A stretch of 64,000 nucleotides of DNA from Profundibacter amoris. GTDB taxonomy: Bacteria > Pseudomonadota > Alphaproteobacteria > Rhodobacterales > Rhodobacteraceae. Within the stretch, counting starts at the first letter, position 1; each line of letters opens with the position of its first letter. Positions 7,473-16,271 of the stretch are shown here, piece by piece. The position numbers and the translations under genes are program-made. The DNA lies in contig NZ_CP032125.1 of assembly GCF_003544895.1 (NCBI RefSeq), positions 2,432,001 through 2,496,000 on the forward strand, written 5' to 3'. The notes beneath the pieces are model-generated. The model made no database searches. It was given only the letters and a program-made list of their open reading frames with translations, and was not told where the DNA came from.

Positions 7473-8804
7473 ATGGCAGCAGAAACCCCTCATACGACGC
7501 CACGAAAATCGGCAACATTTGACGACTATACCCTGTCGGAAATTCGCCGTGCGGCGACAACGGGCATCTATGACATTCGCGGTGGCGGCTCGAAACGCAG
7601 ATTACCCGGTCTGGATGACTTGCTGTTCCTTGGCGCGTCGATCTCCCGCTATCCGCTGGAAGGATACCGCGAAGCATGCGACACCAGCGTGGTTCTGGGT
7701 ACGCGGTTTGCCAAGAACCCCATCAAGCTGGATATTCCCATCACCATCGCCGGTATGAGCTTTGGGTCCCTGTCAGCCCAAGCCAAAGAGGCGCTGGGAC
7801 GCGGTGCCACGCTGGCTGGAACCTCTACCACCACCGGCGACGGCGGCATGACCCCGGAAGAGCGCGGACAATCCAAAACCCTGATATATCAATATCTTCC
7901 GTCACGCTATGGAATGAACCCTGATGATTTGCGAAAGGCAGACGCGATTGAAATGGTTGTTGGCCAAGGTGCCAAACCAGGTGGCGGCGGAATGCTGTTG
8001 GGGCAGAAAATTTCCGATCGGGTTGCCGAAATGCGCGACCTTCCAAAAGGGATTGATCAGCGTTCGGCCTGCCGCCACCCCGACTGGACCGGTCCGGACG
8101 ACATGGAGATCAAGCTGAACGAATTGCGTGAAATCACCAATTGGGAAAAACCGATCTTTGTCAAAATTGGCGGCACCCGCCCCTATTACGACACCGCCCT
8201 TTGTGTGAAATCCGGCGCCGATGTGATTGTGCTGGATGGCATGCAAGGCGGAACGGCCGCAACCCAGGAAGTGTTTATCGAACATGTCGGCCTGCCAACA
8301 CTGGCCTGCATCCGGCCTGCGGTTAAGGCGCTTCAGGATCTGGGTATGCACCGCAAAGTGCAACTGATCGTTTCCGGTGGCATCCGCAACGGGGCCGATG
8401 TTGCCAAAGCACTGGCTTTGGGGGCGGATGCGGTATCCATCGGCACAGCTGCCATGGTGGCGTTGGGTGACAATGATCCGGCGCTGGAAGAAGAATACAA
8501 CAAGCTGGGAACCACAGCCGGTGCCTATGACGACTGGCACGAGGGCCGCGATCCGGCAGGGATTTCGACACAAGACCCTGAACTTGCCAAGCGGCTTGAT
8601 CCTGTTGCCGCCGGTCGCCGGTTGGCGAATTATCTAAAAGTGATGACACTGGAAACCCAAACCATCGCGCGTGCCTGTGGCAAAAGCCATGTGCACAATC
8701 TCGAGCCGGAAGATCTGGTTGCCCTGACCATCGAGGCCGCCGCAATGGCTGGCGTGCCGTTGGCGGGAACCGACTGGATTCCGGGTCATGGGGGCAGCTT
8801 CTAG
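7473..8804 (+). CDS. mgsC: N-methylglutamate synthase subunit C (FMN-binding glutamate-synthase-like)
   Basis: 443 residues corresponding to the FMN-binding synthase domain of glutamate synthase. Motifs of the FMN barrel include ITIAGMSFGSLSAQAKEALG, TTTGDGGM, KPGGGGMLLGQKIS, IVLDGMQGGTAATQE and SGGIRNGADVAKALALGADA. In the pathway it performs the reductive condensation giving N-methylglutamate (or glutamate in the Glx paralogues). It follows mgsB by 12 bases and precedes gmaS by 60. At family level the identification is certain; the substrate is inferred from the cluster. Confidence 0.85.
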   Translation: MAAETPHTTPRKSATFDDYTLSEIRRAATTGIYDIRGGGSKRRLPGLDDLLFLGASISRYPLEGYREACDTSVVLGTRFAKNPIKLDIPITIAGMSFGSLSAQAKEALGRGATLAGTSTTTGDGGMTPEERGQSKTLIYQYLPSRYGMNPDDLRKADAIEMVVGQGAKPGGGGMLLGQKISDRVAEMRDLPKGIDQRSACRHPDWTGPDDMEIKLNELREITNWEKPIFVKIGGTRPYYDTALCVKSGADVIVLDGMQGGTAATQEVFIEHVGLPTLACIRPAVKALQDLGMHRKVQLIVSGGIRNGADVAKALALGADAVSIGTAAMVALGDNDPALEEEYNKLGTTAGAYDDWHEGRDPAGISTQDPELAKRLDPVAAGRRLANYLKVMTLETQTIARACGKSHVHNLEPEDLVALTIEAAAMAGVPLAGTDWIPGHGGSF

Positions 8805-8864
8805 ATTTCAGCACCAAACCATCCCGCCCTGTTTGGCCGGATGAAAAGAGAGGGAATTTGAAAA

Positions 8865-10175
8865 ATGACACTTAGTCTGGAAACATTTGCCAAAGAGAAT
8901 GGCGTAAAGTTTTTTCTGATCAACTTCACCGATCTTTTCGGGGCCCAGCGCGCCAAACTGGTGCCAACCAGCGCCATCGCCGGTATGCAAAAGGACGGTG
9001 CCGGTTTTGCCGGATTTGCCACGTGGCTGGATATGACGCCGGGCCATCCGGATATGTTCTCATTGCCTGATGCCGCCTCGGTTATTCAACTGCCGTGGAA
9101 ACCCGAAGTCGCGTGGGTCGCCGGTGATCCGGTGATGGATGGCATGCTGGTCGAGCAGGCGCCGCGTGTTGTTCTAAAGAAACTGATCAAGCAAGCTGCG
9201 GATAAGGGCTGGGTGATGAAATCGGGCGTCGAGCCTGAATTCCATCTGATTAACCCTGATGGCACCGACATTTCGGATCCGCGCGATACCGCCGAAAAAC
9301 CCTGTTATGACCAATCCGCGATTATGCGCCGCTATGATGTGATTTCCGAGATTTGCACAACCATGCTGGATCTGGGATGGGGCCCCTACCAGAACGACCA
9401 CGAAGACGCGAACGGGCAATTCGAAATCAACTGGAACTTCAACGACTGCCTGACCACCGCCGACCAACATGCGTTCTTTAAATTCATGGTGAAAGAGATC
9501 GCCGAAAAACACGGGTTGCGCGCCACCTTTATGCCCAAACCCTTTTCCCACCTGACAGGCAACGGATGCCATGTGCATACCTCGGTTTGGGATCTGAAAA
9601 CCGGCAAGGAAAACCTGTTCTATGACAAAGATGGTGAACTTGGCGTCTCGCAATTCGGATACCATTTCCTGGGCGGGGTTATGGAACACGCCGAAGCACT
9701 GGTCGCGATCACTAATCCGACGGTGAATTCTTATAAACGCATCAACGCACCGACAACCAGTTCGGGGGCAACATGGGCCCCGAATACGATAACCTTTGGC
9801 GGCAACAACCGCACACATATGGTGCGTATTCCGGATGTGGGGCGGTTTGAAGTCCGTGTCGCGGACGGGGCCGCCAACCCATACCTGCTGCAAGCGTCTG
9901 TTTTGGCGGCGGGTCTGGACGGTGTTGCCAACAAGGCTGATCCGGGCAAGCGGCTTGATATTGATATGTATGCGATGGGTCACACTGTGGATAACGTTAA
10001 AACGCTTCCCCTAAATCTGATCGATGCAATACGGATATTTGCAAACAGCAAACCCATGCGCGCTGCATTCGGAGAAAGCTTTTCAACCGCCTACATCAAG
10101 CTGAAGACGGCGAACTGGAACCAGTATTGCCAGCAACTTACCCAGTGGGAACGCGATACGACACTTGACTGTTAA
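8865..10175 (+). CDS. gmaS: Gamma-glutamylmethylamide synthetase (type III glutamine-synthetase-like)
   Basis: 436 residues of the glutamine synthetase superfamily. Visible landmarks: MKSGVEPEFHL (metal-binding ExE-type motif), NGQFEINWNF, KPFSHLTGNGCHVHTS (substrate/ATP site), NSYKRINAPTT and FEVRVADGAANPYL. GmaS ligates glutamate and methylamine with ATP to give gamma-glutamylmethylamide, the first step of the indirect methylamine pathway. The N-terminal region (GFAGFATWLDMTPGHPDMF) resembles roseobacter GmaS as I remember it, and the mgsABC genes lie directly upstream. Type III glutamine synthetase (GlnT) is the alternative. A 7-bp inverted repeat (CTGTTAA/TTAACAG, 10169-10199) covers the stop codon but has no T-tract. 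Confidence 0.78.
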   Translation: MTLSLETFAKENGVKFFLINFTDLFGAQRAKLVPTSAIAGMQKDGAGFAGFATWLDMTPGHPDMFSLPDAASVIQLPWKPEVAWVAGDPVMDGMLVEQAPRVVLKKLIKQAADKGWVMKSGVEPEFHLINPDGTDISDPRDTAEKPCYDQSAIMRRYDVISEICTTMLDLGWGPYQNDHEDANGQFEINWNFNDCLTTADQHAFFKFMVKEIAEKHGLRATFMPKPFSHLTGNGCHVHTSVWDLKTGKENLFYDKDGELGVSQFGYHFLGGVMEHAEALVAITNPTVNSYKRINAPTTSSGATWAPNTITFGGNNRTHMVRIPDVGRFEVRVADGAANPYLLQASVLAAGLDGVANKADPGKRLDIDMYAMGHTVDNVKTLPLNLIDAIRIFANSKPMRAAFGESFSTAYIKLKTANWNQYCQQLTQWERDTTLDC

Positions 10176-10524
10176 ATCAACGCTGCGAAGACTTAACAGA
10201 GCTACCTGTGCAAATCGCAAAAATGATACGTGGAGCAAAACGCCACGCTGTTAGCAGCAATGACCCAATATGTTCAACGGAACCGGCACAACCAACATCT
10301 GATATTGACATGATAAAAGGATCTGCATGTCATGGGGGTCTTTTCCCAGCCGAAACAAGTTGTGAACGCCGGAATATACTTCTGGGAAATGGATCGGCAA
10401 ATTTAGACACCAGTGTCCCGACTTCTGTGTATGCGTAATTTGGTCCATGCTTCCAGATTGAAGGCACATAAAGACTATGACGATTTTAAGGGGTATCCGA
10501 TGCGCTTAGGTTGGAATGGACTAT
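10176..10524. other. Intergenic stretch, no gene recognised
   Basis: About 350 bases between gmaS and the convergent histidine kinase gene. A 76-codon open frame at 10208-10438 has no homology signal I recognise and no ribosome-binding site. I see no tRNA. The mgd (N-methylglutamate dehydrogenase) genes that often follow gmaS are not here. Confidence 0.6.
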
Positions 10525-11859
10525 TTAAGTATTCCCATTCAACAAGGCAAATCTCACTATCAGCCCACCGAGTTTCTCTGATTTTCCCAAAATCAGTTCC
10601 TGCCCGTATGAATGCAATAGGTCGGAAGAAATTGACAGCCCCAGACCATACCCCGGCTTGCCGATATCAAGTCGCTCGCCAGCGATTAGAACTGTCTTCG
10701 CGCTTTCCTTTGGAATACCCGGCCCGTCATCTTCAATCATCACAACAATATCGTTGCCATTCTGTTCAGCGGAAATTGATACAGTTTCATTGCACCACTT
10801 CAGAGCGTTCTCAAATAGATTGCCAATAATTTCATCAATATCTTGCTGATCCGCAAGGATGATAAGGTCCTCGGCAACATCTATTGATACGCTTATATTT
10901 TCGTTTCCCGGAACATTCATTAGGAACCGTGAAATTCTATCCACTGATTTCCGCAAGGATATAGGAACCGGTATCTTTGCTTTGCTGTTGTCAGCGCGCA
11001 GTTGTGCCAATGAACGACTGGTTTGTGCGTCAATTCTGTTTAATGCTTCTTCAGCAGCCCCTGTATCTATCCCCTTGGTGGAATAAGTCAGGAATTCATT
11101 TCTAATTATTGCGGACGGGGTTTTTAACGCATGTGCCAGGTCCGCTGCCCTTCGGCGACCGCGTTCGACAATATCGTGATTGTATTTCAGCAACTCGTTT
11201 AATTCAGATACCAATGGAGCCACTTCTTTTGGGTAGTCTTTTGCATTTAGGGCTGTCCGGTTCTCTTTTCTTTTAGCGACATCGGCGGCAAGATGGGACA
11301 AAGGCTGCAACGACGCATAGGTTTGCAGGATCGCACCTATGATCCCGAGGAATCCCATTATGACAAAAGCTGCAACCAGATTTTTTCGGAGCTGAAGTTT
11401 ATCCGCATTAACATTCTGGAGTGTTTCGGCAACCTGAACCAACCATTCACTACCATCTTCCAAATATATGGTTTTCCTAACCCCCGAGATTGGTCCCCCA
11501 GTAATATTCTTCTTCCAATACTGCAGTTCTGGCACTGATCTATCAGGGATATCAAACTGGAAATCGAACGTGGACTTGGAACCATAAATGAAACCATCAA
11601 CGTTTGATACCTGCCAGTAAACGCCTGAATATGGTTTCATATATACGGGATCGCTTGCAAACTGGACCATCAGGTCCGGATCCCCGCCACTGTTGCTAAG
11701 GGCGACGACTATTTGATTGTGCCGGTCAACCAGCGTTTGTTTGAAATTTCTATCCGCAAAATCGTCAATGATGGATAAAAGCACAATAAAGCCAATAAGC
11801 AGGTTCACTGCGGCCCAGATTGCCCCACCAATAATTGCGCGTTGTCTTAGTGAATGCAT
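10525..11859 (-). CDS. Sensor histidine kinase
   Basis: 444 residues: N-terminal membrane helix (AVNLLIGFIVLLSIID), a periplasmic domain of about 130 residues, a second helix (FVIMGFLGIIGAILQTYAS), a HAMP-like linker, H-box AADLAHALKTPSAIIRNEF, and an ATPase domain with N-box NLFENALKWC and G box EDDGPGIP followed by GYGLGLSIS. The HALKTP H-box and overall layout resemble PhoQ/QseC-type kinases. It overlaps the response regulator gene by one base (TAATG). The gene order places a PepSY protein first, a combination often associated with envelope or metal stress; the signal is unknown. Confidence 0.88.
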   Translation of the reverse strand: MHSLRQRAIIGGAIWAAVNLLIGFIVLLSIIDDFADRNFKQTLVDRHNQIVVALSNSGGDPDLMVQFASDPVYMKPYSGVYWQVSNVDGFIYGSKSTFDFQFDIPDRSVPELQYWKKNITGGPISGVRKTIYLEDGSEWLVQVAETLQNVNADKLQLRKNLVAAFVIMGFLGIIGAILQTYASLQPLSHLAADVAKRKENRTALNAKDYPKEVAPLVSELNELLKYNHDIVERGRRRAADLAHALKTPSAIIRNEFLTYSTKGIDTGAAEEALNRIDAQTSRSLAQLRADNSKAKIPVPISLRKSVDRISRFLMNVPGNENISVSIDVAEDLIILADQQDIDEIIGNLFENALKWCNETVSISAEQNGNDIVVMIEDDGPGIPKESAKTVLIAGERLDIGKPGYGLGLSISSDLLHSYGQELILGKSEKLGGLIVRFALLNGNT

Positions 11860-12518
11860 TACTCGACTTCAAATAAATATCCGCGCCCCCGCTCGGTCCG
11901 GATCAAATCTGTTCCCAGCTTTTTGCGTAGCCGACGGATGAACACTGCAATTGTATTGGAATCCCGGTCATCATCATAGGCATAAATATGTTCTGAGAGT
12001 TCGGTGCGCGATATGAAACGGCCAGGATTGTGAACAAGGTATGAAAGAACCGCCGTTTCTTGTGCGGTTAATGTGACAAAGATGCCGTCAACAAAGGCTT
12101 TGCCTGTTCTGGTATCAAAATTGAAATTCCCTTTTGTAATAAGCGGATTATTCAGGCCGGCCTTCCGGCGCAGCAATGATCTTACACGTGCGGTCAGCTC
12201 GGGCATATGAAAAGGCTTGGTGATATAATCGTCTGCGCCGGCATCCAGACCATCTATTTTTTCCGACCAGCTGTCCCGCGCCGTCAGGATGATAACCGGT
12301 GTATCAATGGATTGCCGCCTTAATCCTTTCAAAACGGATAAACCATCCTGTTTTGGCAGTCCGATATCCAGTATGATCAGGTCATACGGCTCTGTTTCTG
12401 CCAGAAAAGCTGCTTGCTCGCCGTCGTTGGAAATATCTACCGCATGCCCTTCGTCGGTCAGTGATTGTTTTATTTGCTCACCAATAACCAGATTGTCTTC
12501 TGCAATAAGTATTCGCAT
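11859..12518 (-). CDS. OmpR-family response regulator
   Basis: 219 residues. Receiver domain: acidic pocket AEDN (residues 6-9), phospho-acceptor Asp51 in LIILDIGLPKQDG, and the conserved LTARDSWSEKIDGLDAGADD. The C-terminal winged helix is of OmpR/PhoB type (LTAQETAVLSYLVHN, then SRTELSEHIY and NTIAVFIRRLRKKLG). It lies directly after the PepSY gene and overlaps the kinase gene by one base, forming a PepSY-regulator-kinase set read leftwards. Confidence 0.9.
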   Translation of the reverse strand: MRILIAEDNLVIGEQIKQSLTDEGHAVDISNDGEQAAFLAETEPYDLIILDIGLPKQDGLSVLKGLRRQSIDTPVIILTARDSWSEKIDGLDAGADDYITKPFHMPELTARVRSLLRRKAGLNNPLITKGNFNFDTRTGKAFVDGIFVTLTAQETAVLSYLVHNPGRFISRTELSEHIYAYDDDRDSNTIAVFIRRLRKKLGTDLIRTERGRGYLFEVE

Positions 12519-12583
12519 TATTGGAAACCCGTCTGAGGGTTGAATACGGGCGCTTGTTTATTGAAAATCAAATCCACCATAGG

Positions 12584-13165
12584 TCAAATCCCGCCAGCAT
12601 TACCATTCTCACCGCCATTGCCGTTACCATTCTCACCGCCATTGCCGTTACCATTCTCACCGCCATTGCCGTTACCATTCTCACCGCCATTGCCGTTACC
12701 ATTCTCACCGCCATTGCCGTTACCATTCTCACCGCCATTGCCGTTACCATTGCCACCACTATTGCCATTGCCGTTGCCACCGCTGTTACCATTGCCGTTG
12801 CCGTTTCCACTGCCTTTACCTTTACCGTTGTTAGGTGCAGTATTTGCTGCTTTCTGAACGGCTCTGCTCTTTGGGGATGTTGTTGAAAGCAGCCGTCCGG
12901 TTGCAGCATCAACAACAACACTTGCAAGGTTCCCATTCGGTCTGGAGATCAAAACACGATAGTAAATCCCATCGTTTTCAAATGCTCTCACATCCATAAT
13001 TTCACCCTTGGTTCTATTCTGGATGGTGCGGGCAATTTTCCCGAAGGAAACGCTTCTGCCATCAGAAACGGCTTGCCGTATCTGATGTGGAGTTAGCTCC
13101 TGCGCAAATACAGCTTTGCCAATAAGCAGATGCAAAGAAAGGATAGATAAAAGAAGTATTCTCAT
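12584..13165 (-). CDS. Secreted PepSY-domain protein with Gly/Asn repeat tail
   Basis: 193 residues from the ATG at 13165 (two upstream in-frame ATGs exist). A signal peptide (MRILLLSILSLHLLIGKAVFAQ) is followed by a PepSY domain (LTPHQIRQAVSDGRSVSF to VVVDAATGRLLST) at about residues 23-100. The C-terminal half is low complexity: two SGGNGNGN-type units, then six GGENGNGN units encoded by perfect 24-bp repeats, ending NAGGI. PepSY proteins next to two-component systems are thought to modulate the sensor in the periplasm. The repeat length could vary between strains by slippage. Confidence 0.75.
   Translation of the reverse strand: MRILLLSILSLHLLIGKAVFAQELTPHQIRQAVSDGRSVSFGKIARTIQNRTKGEIMDVRAFENDGIYYRVLISRPNGNLASVVVDAATGRLLSTTSPKSRAVQKAANTAPNNGKGKGSGNGNGNGNSGGNGNGNSGGNGNGNGGENGNGNGGENGNGNGGENGNGNGGENGNGNGGENGNGNGGENGNAGGI
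12602..12745 (-). repeat. Six perfect tandem 24-bp repeats in a coding region
   Basis: Six identical 24-base units, plus-strand phase ACCATTCTCACC then GCCATTGCCGTT, run head to tail with no mismatch and are followed by several degenerate units to about 12810. Each encodes eight residues (NGNGGENG in one phase). Identity at synonymous positions argues for recent expansion or homogenisation rather than selection on protein alone. There are no spacers, so this is not a CRISPR array. Confidence 0.95.
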
Positions 13166-13356
13166 GATCATGGTTTTTGATATCTCGCTAATAATCTCAA
13201 TAGCCATATTAAGGTGAACCCAACATGAACAGGTTGTTCCTGCTGGGTTTATCTAGGCTGTGCAATATCAGGTTTGGGTATTGATTCGTGATTAATTTGT
13301 TCCGCTCAAGGGATTAACCACTCACGGATCCGGGGCGTAACGAGAAGACTGATAAA

Positions 13357-13761
13357 ATGGGAAAACGCCTAGCAAGATTTGTTAGAAGGGCGATAAAAGA
13401 TAACGATGGAAGCATGACAATCGAGGCTGTCATCTGGATCCCGTTCTTTTTTGCTTTTCTGGTTTTTGTCGCTGATGTTTCGTTTGTGTTTTTCGGACAG
13501 GCACAAGCATATCGCATATTGCAAGATGCCAACCGGAACCTTTCGATCGGCCGACTTGAAACCGAGGAAGAGGTGGAAACCTATATTGATAATGCTTTGG
13601 CCAAGCTTGCGCCCAATGCGACTGTAAACTCGGTGATCTCCAATGGAACAATTACATCTTCGGCTGTAATTCCCACAACAGATTTGATCCCGGTCGGATT
13701 TATACCCGGCATCTCGAATATCAATATTTTTATCAAGTCTAGCCATATGGTGGAGTATTGA
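13357..13761 (+). CDS. TadE-like pilus assembly/pseudopilin-like protein
   Basis: 134 residues. Near the N-terminus is the TadE signature: a short basic leader ending in DNDGSMTIEAVIWIP, followed by one hydrophobic helix (FFFAFLVFVADVSFVFFG). The remainder is a small extracytoplasmic domain. TadE/TadG-like proteins are minor pseudopilins in Flp pili, but no secretion ATPase or prepilin gene is seen nearby, so this is an orphan pair with the next gene. Its stop overlaps the neighbouring start region by a few bases. Confidence 0.75.
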   Translation: MGKRLARFVRRAIKDNDGSMTIEAVIWIPFFFAFLVFVADVSFVFFGQAQAYRILQDANRNLSIGRLETEEEVETYIDNALAKLAPNATVNSVISNGTITSSAVIPTTDLIPVGFIPGISNINIFIKSSHMVEY

Positions 13762-13763
13762 TC

Positions 13764-15098
13764 ATGAAGACCATCACTCACGCGAAGACAACGTCAAAAA
13801 CCGCGAAATTCATAAAATCCGATGATGGCAGCATGACCATTATGGGTATCCTTCTGTTTGCAACAATGGCGATGATCGCAGCAATTGCAGTCGATGTAAC
13901 AAACCTGGTTGCGGCAAAATCACAATTGCAGATAACAGCAGACGCGGCGGCACACGCGGCGCTTTACTACCGCGACACACATGACGCCACTGAATCCAAG
14001 GTTATGGCGGTCGATGTTGCAACATCGGGAATGCCGGAAGGTGTCTATGGGGTAGTCCTCAAGCCCGAAGATATCAAATTCGGCCGCTGGGATTATGATA
14101 CGCAGGTTTTCATGATTGATGATACATCTAGAAAAGCTGTCATGGTCAAAACCGGCAGAATATCGGAAAGATCAAACTCAGTTGCCAGTTACCTGTTTCA
14201 GCTCGTCGGTAAGACGGACTGGGACGTTGTTACACCAGCCGTATTTGCAACCTTTCGGCCAATGTGTTTTCGCGAGGGGTTTGTAAGCGATGGCGTTGTC
14301 GATATTCAAAGCAACAACGGGTTCGAGAACGGATTCTGCGTTCATTCAAACGAATACGTTTCCCTGAACAGCAATAATACCTTCGAGCCCGGAACTGTAG
14401 TTTCGATGCCTGATACCGACGATATTGACTTGCCGCGGTCAGGGTATGAAACCAATGACGGTTTGCGGGCGGCCTTGCGTTCAGGTGTCTATAGACTGCG
14501 GATACTGAATAAAATGGATGACTTATTCGAAGGCTTGCTGACTGGCGATCCGGAATACATCCCAGATTACATTACGGACACTACTGTTATCAATATTCCG
14601 CCACCAACAAATTCACTAAAAAGCAGTGATCTCGAGCCAGGCCATGTTTACCGGCTGAATTGTAATCAATCTGGAAAGCTCACTCTGGAATCAGGCGAGA
14701 CCCCTTTTTCCGAGGTTGTTCTGATAACCAGTTGCGAGGTCAAATTCAGTGCCGGTGCAGTGTTGGAAGATGTCATCATGGCAAATACGAATACCAGCGC
14801 ACGATCATTTAACGCCCCGTCGTCTCTTCAACTTGGACGTGACGACAATTGTGCCGAAGGCGGCGGTGTCGAACTGCTCACATATGGGAGCATGATATTT
14901 GCCGCTGACTTGAAAATGTTTGGTGCGCAATTATTGGCCCAAGGGGATGTGACGTTCGCTGCAAATGCCACCGGAATACAGGGGGCCCAAATTGTAGCCC
15001 GAGGTGAAATCAGCGGCACATCAAACATGACAATGGGTTTTTGCGGCTCGGGAATGGAGAACAACTTCGAGGCAGAATACTTTCGATTGGCAAGATAA
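13764..15098 (+). CDS. TadG-like protein
   Basis: 444 residues from the ATG at 13764 (a TTG two codons upstream is also possible). The N-terminal segment FIKSDDGSMTIMGILLFATM and following helix match the TadE/TadG N-terminal motif; AKSQLQITADAAAHAALYY is typical of TadG. The long C-terminal part is rich in short hydrophobic/Gly turns (GAQLLAQGDVTFAANATGIQ) suggestive of a repetitive beta structure. It is probably envelope-anchored and exported. It pairs with the TadE-like gene and is followed by two hairpins. Confidence 0.72.
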   Translation: MKTITHAKTTSKTAKFIKSDDGSMTIMGILLFATMAMIAAIAVDVTNLVAAKSQLQITADAAAHAALYYRDTHDATESKVMAVDVATSGMPEGVYGVVLKPEDIKFGRWDYDTQVFMIDDTSRKAVMVKTGRISERSNSVASYLFQLVGKTDWDVVTPAVFATFRPMCFREGFVSDGVVDIQSNNGFENGFCVHSNEYVSLNSNNTFEPGTVVSMPDTDDIDLPRSGYETNDGLRAALRSGVYRLRILNKMDDLFEGLLTGDPEYIPDYITDTTVINIPPPTNSLKSSDLEPGHVYRLNCNQSGKLTLESGETPFSEVVLITSCEVKFSAGAVLEDVIMANTNTSARSFNAPSSLQLGRDDNCAEGGGVELLTYGSMIFAADLKMFGAQLLAQGDVTFAANATGIQGAQIVARGEISGTSNMTMGFCGSGMENNFEAEYFRLAR

Positions 15099-15130
15099 CC
15101 TCCAAATTAACAACCCATTCTTTGGAGGTT
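15097..15130 (+). other. Perfect 10-bp hairpin after the tadG stop
   Basis: Arms AACCTCCAAA (15097-15106) and TTTGGAGGTT (15121-15130) with a 14-base loop begin at the tadG stop codon. No T-tract follows, so it may protect the transcript's 3' end rather than terminate. Confidence 0.6.
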
Positions 15131-15167
15131 GGGGCTGTAGAGTACACACACACGCAGCTACACCCCT

Positions 15168-15205
15168 GCCCCCCTGGCTAACATTCTTAATCAGGGGGGC
15201 GAATT
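15168..15205 (+). terminator. Possible terminator (9-bp GC stem)
   Basis: GCCCCCCTG (15168-15176) and CAGGGGGGC (15192-15200) form a perfect stem with a 15-base loop, followed by GAATTTTACT. The tail is only moderately T-rich, so termination efficiency is uncertain. Confidence 0.5.
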
Positions 15206-15257
15206 TTACTTCAGCAAAATATATCAGCGGTCATTTATTGACCGTAGGGGAACACTG

Positions 15258-16271
15258 ATGACTACAACATTTTATGCCCGCGGCGATAGCTCTACCGCCA
15301 ACAACGCATCCCTGAACGCGGAAAACACCAGCACCACACCAGTTACAACGCTCGAGTTTGTTGCCACAGACGGCGGCGACATCATTCTGGAATACAATGG
15401 TGGCGCAGAAGACTCCGATACAGTTGTTTTGGTTGACGGGGTCGAGATGACATTCACCGTCGAGTTCTCAGGCACGCTCCCCTATACAAACAAGCTAAGT
15501 GATGTGAATGGCGAAGATTTGCGTGGCACCGAGATAATGGTGATCACTACATCCGACGGGCAGCGTTATTTTTTCGGAACGGACGGCACATTGTCTGTGG
15601 CGACGATGGAGGACTTTCCCAATGGCGCCCATTCAATCGAGAATGTTGACGATACAACGGACATATTGATTTGTTTTGCTGGTGGAACGTTTATCGAAAC
15701 GCCGGATGGCCAGATCAAAGTCGAAGACCTTCGTGTTGGTGGTGCAGTGAATACATATTCCGGCATTCAAACATTGCGCTGGATCGGGGTCCGTTCGATA
15801 TTTGCCAAAGAATTACAAGCCAAGCCGCATTTTCGGCCGGTTGTTATTTCTAAAGATGCCCTTGGCGCAGGGCTTCCCTCATCTGACTTGCTGGTTTCGC
15901 CTAATCACCGAGTGTTGCTGTCTGGTTGGCAGATGGAATTGAATTTTGCTACAGATTCTATGTTATGTGCCGCCAAATATCTGGTTAACGGCACAACAAT
16001 TGTAACAGATATGAAAACGTCAGAGGTCAAATATTATCATTTGATGTTTGATAACCACGAGATCGTCTTATCGAACGGGTTACCATCAGAAAGCCTGCTA
16101 CCATGTGGTTTGACCGCAAAGGTTGGCCAGTCTGCCGCAGAATACGAGTTTAAGGAAATTTTTGGCGTAAAGTCCTTTGATCCCGTCAATAAGAAAAAAT
16201 CTGTATATCCAGCATTGAAATGTCATGAGGCAAAACTCATGCACTCTATTAAAAAGTATTCGCTAAGTTAG
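15258..16271 (+). CDS. Hint-domain protein
   Basis: 337 residues. The C-terminal half carries a Hint (hedgehog/intein-like) domain: CFAGGTFIETPDGQIKVEDL at about residue 139, then VSPNHRVLLSGW and the block near YYHLMFDNHEIVLSNGLPSE. The Cys at the start of the domain is the expected autoprocessing residue. The N-terminal part (about 135 residues) is polar and rich in Thr/Asp. Many Rhodobacterales encode such proteins, often with secreted or RTX-like features; the function is unknown. No typical signal peptide is visible. The gene is AT-rich relative to the neighbouring operons, as are tadE and tadG. Confidence 0.8.
   Translation: MTTTFYARGDSSTANNASLNAENTSTTPVTTLEFVATDGGDIILEYNGGAEDSDTVVLVDGVEMTFTVEFSGTLPYTNKLSDVNGEDLRGTEIMVITTSDGQRYFFGTDGTLSVATMEDFPNGAHSIENVDDTTDILICFAGGTFIETPDGQIKVEDLRVGGAVNTYSGIQTLRWIGVRSIFAKELQAKPHFRPVVISKDALGAGLPSSDLLVSPNHRVLLSGWQMELNFATDSMLCAAKYLVNGTTIVTDMKTSEVKYYHLMFDNHEIVLSNGLPSESLLPCGLTAKVGQSAAEYEFKEIFGVKSFDPVNKKKSVYPALKCHEAKLMHSIKKYSLS

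Noticed and set aside
8865-10175. Ordinary glutamine synthetase for ammonia assimilation
   Set aside because: Sequence length and motifs fit type III/GmaS enzymes and it is the last gene of an mgsABC operon; GlnT remains a minor alternative.
10208-10438. 76-codon open frame after gmaS
   Set aside because: No ribosome-binding site, composition like non-coding DNA and no resemblance to mgd genes.
12602-12745. CRISPR-like appearance of regular repeats
   Set aside because: The 24-bp units are contiguous with no spacers, lie in an open frame and encode a Gly/Asn tail; no cas genes are present.
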